Assembly: GCA_019925095.2 (NCBI GenBank)
Contig: CM034389.1
Location: forward strand, 19,331,435-19,395,434
Reading direction: 5' to 3'
Length of the DNA: 64,000 bases
Source: Dendrolimus kikuchii
Lineage: Eukaryota > Arthropoda > Insecta > Lepidoptera > Lasiocampidae
The position numbers were made by a program, and so were the translations under genes. Positions 56,901 to 59,900 of this stretch are shown one piece after another (position 1 is the stretch's first letter; each line of letters starts with the position of its first letter). Under the pieces are notes generated by a model. The model was not told the origin of the DNA. It worked only from the letters and a program-made list of their open reading frames with translations, and did not search any database.

Positions 56901-59900
56901 TAGGTATAGAAACAGTGTCAAAGGCCTTGGATATATCAAGAAATATCGAAAGACATGTTTTTCCTTTATCTAAATGTTGTACAATGTTGTCAATTAGAGA
57001 AGAAACAGCATCGTTGGTTGAGAGTCCTCGGCGAAAGCCGAATTGATTCGCTGCAATTAAATTTTTACTTTCTAAATAATTAACTAAACGATTATTCAGG
57101 AGCTTCTCTAGTATTTTAGACATGGTGGGCAGCACTGATATTGGTCGATAATTGTTCACCACATCAGTGTCACCTCCCTTATGAATGGGATGGACTATTG
57201 CTTTTTTAAATACACTGGGAAAACTACCATTTTCAAGGGACAGATTAGATATGTGTGTTAAAACAGGGACCAAAGAAGACCTCAGTGATTTTAATAATGA
57301 AGTAGAAATTTCATCAAAACCAACAGCACATCGAGTTCGCATATTAGCAATAATAATGCCTATCTCATAAGGATCAACTGGTAACAATGCAAAAGAGTCA
57401 CGTTGAGTGTTTAAGTTAGAATGTACTGTAGCATTTGGGTTAAAATTACTTTTTATGTTACTTGCAAGTGTTTTGCCAATGTTAGCAAAGAAGTGGTTAA
57501 CCTGATTAATCGATACAATGGGATTTAAGTTCGTTTTCAGTAGTACATCTGAGGAAAAAGATTTACACGAAGATATGTTAGATATATTTTTTATAGTATC
57601 CCAAATAGCTTTTGAAGTTTTAGCTGTACATAAAAGATTTTTTAAGTAGGTAGTTCTTTGTTTTTTCAGTATATTATTTAAGAAGTTTCTATATCGTACG
57701 TAAGTAATTTTTAATACTGTGTTGCAAGGATCTTTTCTCAATTTTAAATGAATAGCATCTCGATTATGTATGCAGCGCAATAATCCTGGAGTAATCCAAG
57801 GTTTAATAGTTCTCTTAGAGCGTGGAACTGTTGTATGTCTTGTATGATTTTTAACGATATTTGAAATATGCAACATTAGGCTGCTTGCTGCTGTGTCGGG
57901 ATTTTGAATAGATAATATATAAGAGAGATCTTCTGAAGAGAGTACTTTCACAATAGAATCAATATCTATTATACTAGATCGCTTAGCGGGTGGAGTATCG
58001 ATGTTTGAGTCTGTAGATAAGATTATAATCGTAGGACAGTGGTCGGTTATAGAAGATTGTACAACAATAGTTCTAGATTTATGTTTTGTTTTTAACATTA
58101 CGTGATCCAGACAATGATTATCCCGTGTGGGATAAGTATGGGCGGGTAAAAGGCCATGCATGGACAATAAATTTAAGTATTCATAAGCTTTATTATCAGA
58201 ATTGTTGGATTGTATATCTATATTAATGTCACCCATGATACATATATTGCTATATTTATTATACATTAACAAAAGTTTATCTAGGCCAGTAAGAAAGGCA
58301 TCAATGTTTATTATCGACGGAGATCTATAAATTACTATGAAAACAAATTCTTTATTCACCACACATACCAAACTATTTCCGTCTTTTAAAATCTTAGGTT
58401 CTGACAGCAGATAGTTAAGACCGTCTCTCACATAGACGACCAAACCATCATTTTGATTACAGAGTTCTCCTGTATGATGTGTTTTAAAACCTTGTAGATT
58501 AGGTACGAACGGACATTTCTGTAGCCAACACTCACTTAAGATAATTAGATCAAAATTTATCCTTAACTGGGCAAGAAGAACTTTGAATTCATGTATATTT
58601 TTATTTATACTACGAATATTCAAATGGATAGCACTGATAGACTTTTTATATACAGAAGAAATTTTGAAGCACTGGTTTGCAAGACAATTAAAAGAAGATG
58701 ACACTGATATCGCTTCTAATTCCGTGGATATGTCGTTTAAATCATTAAAAGTCATGGTATCATAAAATACCAAAATTGGTATTTTGAATATCTTGCATAA
58801 TGTGGAATTAGAAGCGAAGTCAGGAATACCAAAGTTCTAAATTGATCTTGGTAGTGCCATAAAATACTGAATATGTTAGATAAGAATATATAGTTGAATG
58901 AAGATGGGATAATATATATTTTTAATAAGTGAATGAATTTTGAATCAAGGCAGGTGTAGGATTGTACACTGTAAAGTTTGTAAAAGTGTATGATAAAGTT
59001 GTGTTGACTTAAATGGCTAATATTAGTAGAATTAAACTTAATAATTAATATAGTTATACATGCAATAAAAATAAGTAACATAAACTTAAAGAAAGTTGAT
59101 ATAGAATATTTAAAGAACCAATGCGACATGTATACTAGTCACTCAACAGTTGAGTTCTTATTTAGAGTAGATATTTGTTCGTCACTTTTAATCTCAATGG
59201 CTGGTTGACCCTCTTCTTTTCTAATGAAAATCTTTCCTCTAGAAGTCCAGCAAAATTTCCAATCTATACCCTTTATTAACTTTCTTGCCAAATAATGCAG
59301 ATTTTTTCCTTTTTTTGTAAGTAATTCATTTATATAAATTACTGAATTTTCTTCATGAAAGCCAAGGGCACTTAAATTAAGCCTGTTGTCTTTGTGGGTC
59401 GAGTTAAATTTCTTGTAGGCTTGCAACATTTCTTGTTTTTTTACTACTGACACATATTCAAGAATGATTGGTCTAGGATTGTTTGATTTAGCTGGAAGAC
59501 GATAAGCATTGCGTACTTCATTTTCTGTAAATGCCACATTGAGAACCGAGTGCAACTTTTTTAATAGGGAATGCATCTGTGAGTTATTATCAGTGGGAAG
59601 ATTCTGGATTTCAATAGACGTCTCCCTCAACTTCCAATCTAACTGTTCCACTTGTTGTTCCAAAGAGTGGACATAATCGACAGAAAATGTAATATTCTTT
59701 TCAAGGGTTTCAACCCTAGTTTTGAGTACGTTTTGCTCAAGGATAATCTTAGATACAGAATTCTTTATCTCAGTGTTCGAGGTAAGCAACTCGTCATTTT
59801 GTCTTCTCAGTGAGTTAATATCTTCTTTAATCTGTGTAAACTGTTGATCCTGACTAGCCTTAAGATCTTTAACCATTTGTTGTACGTTTTTCAGCATATC

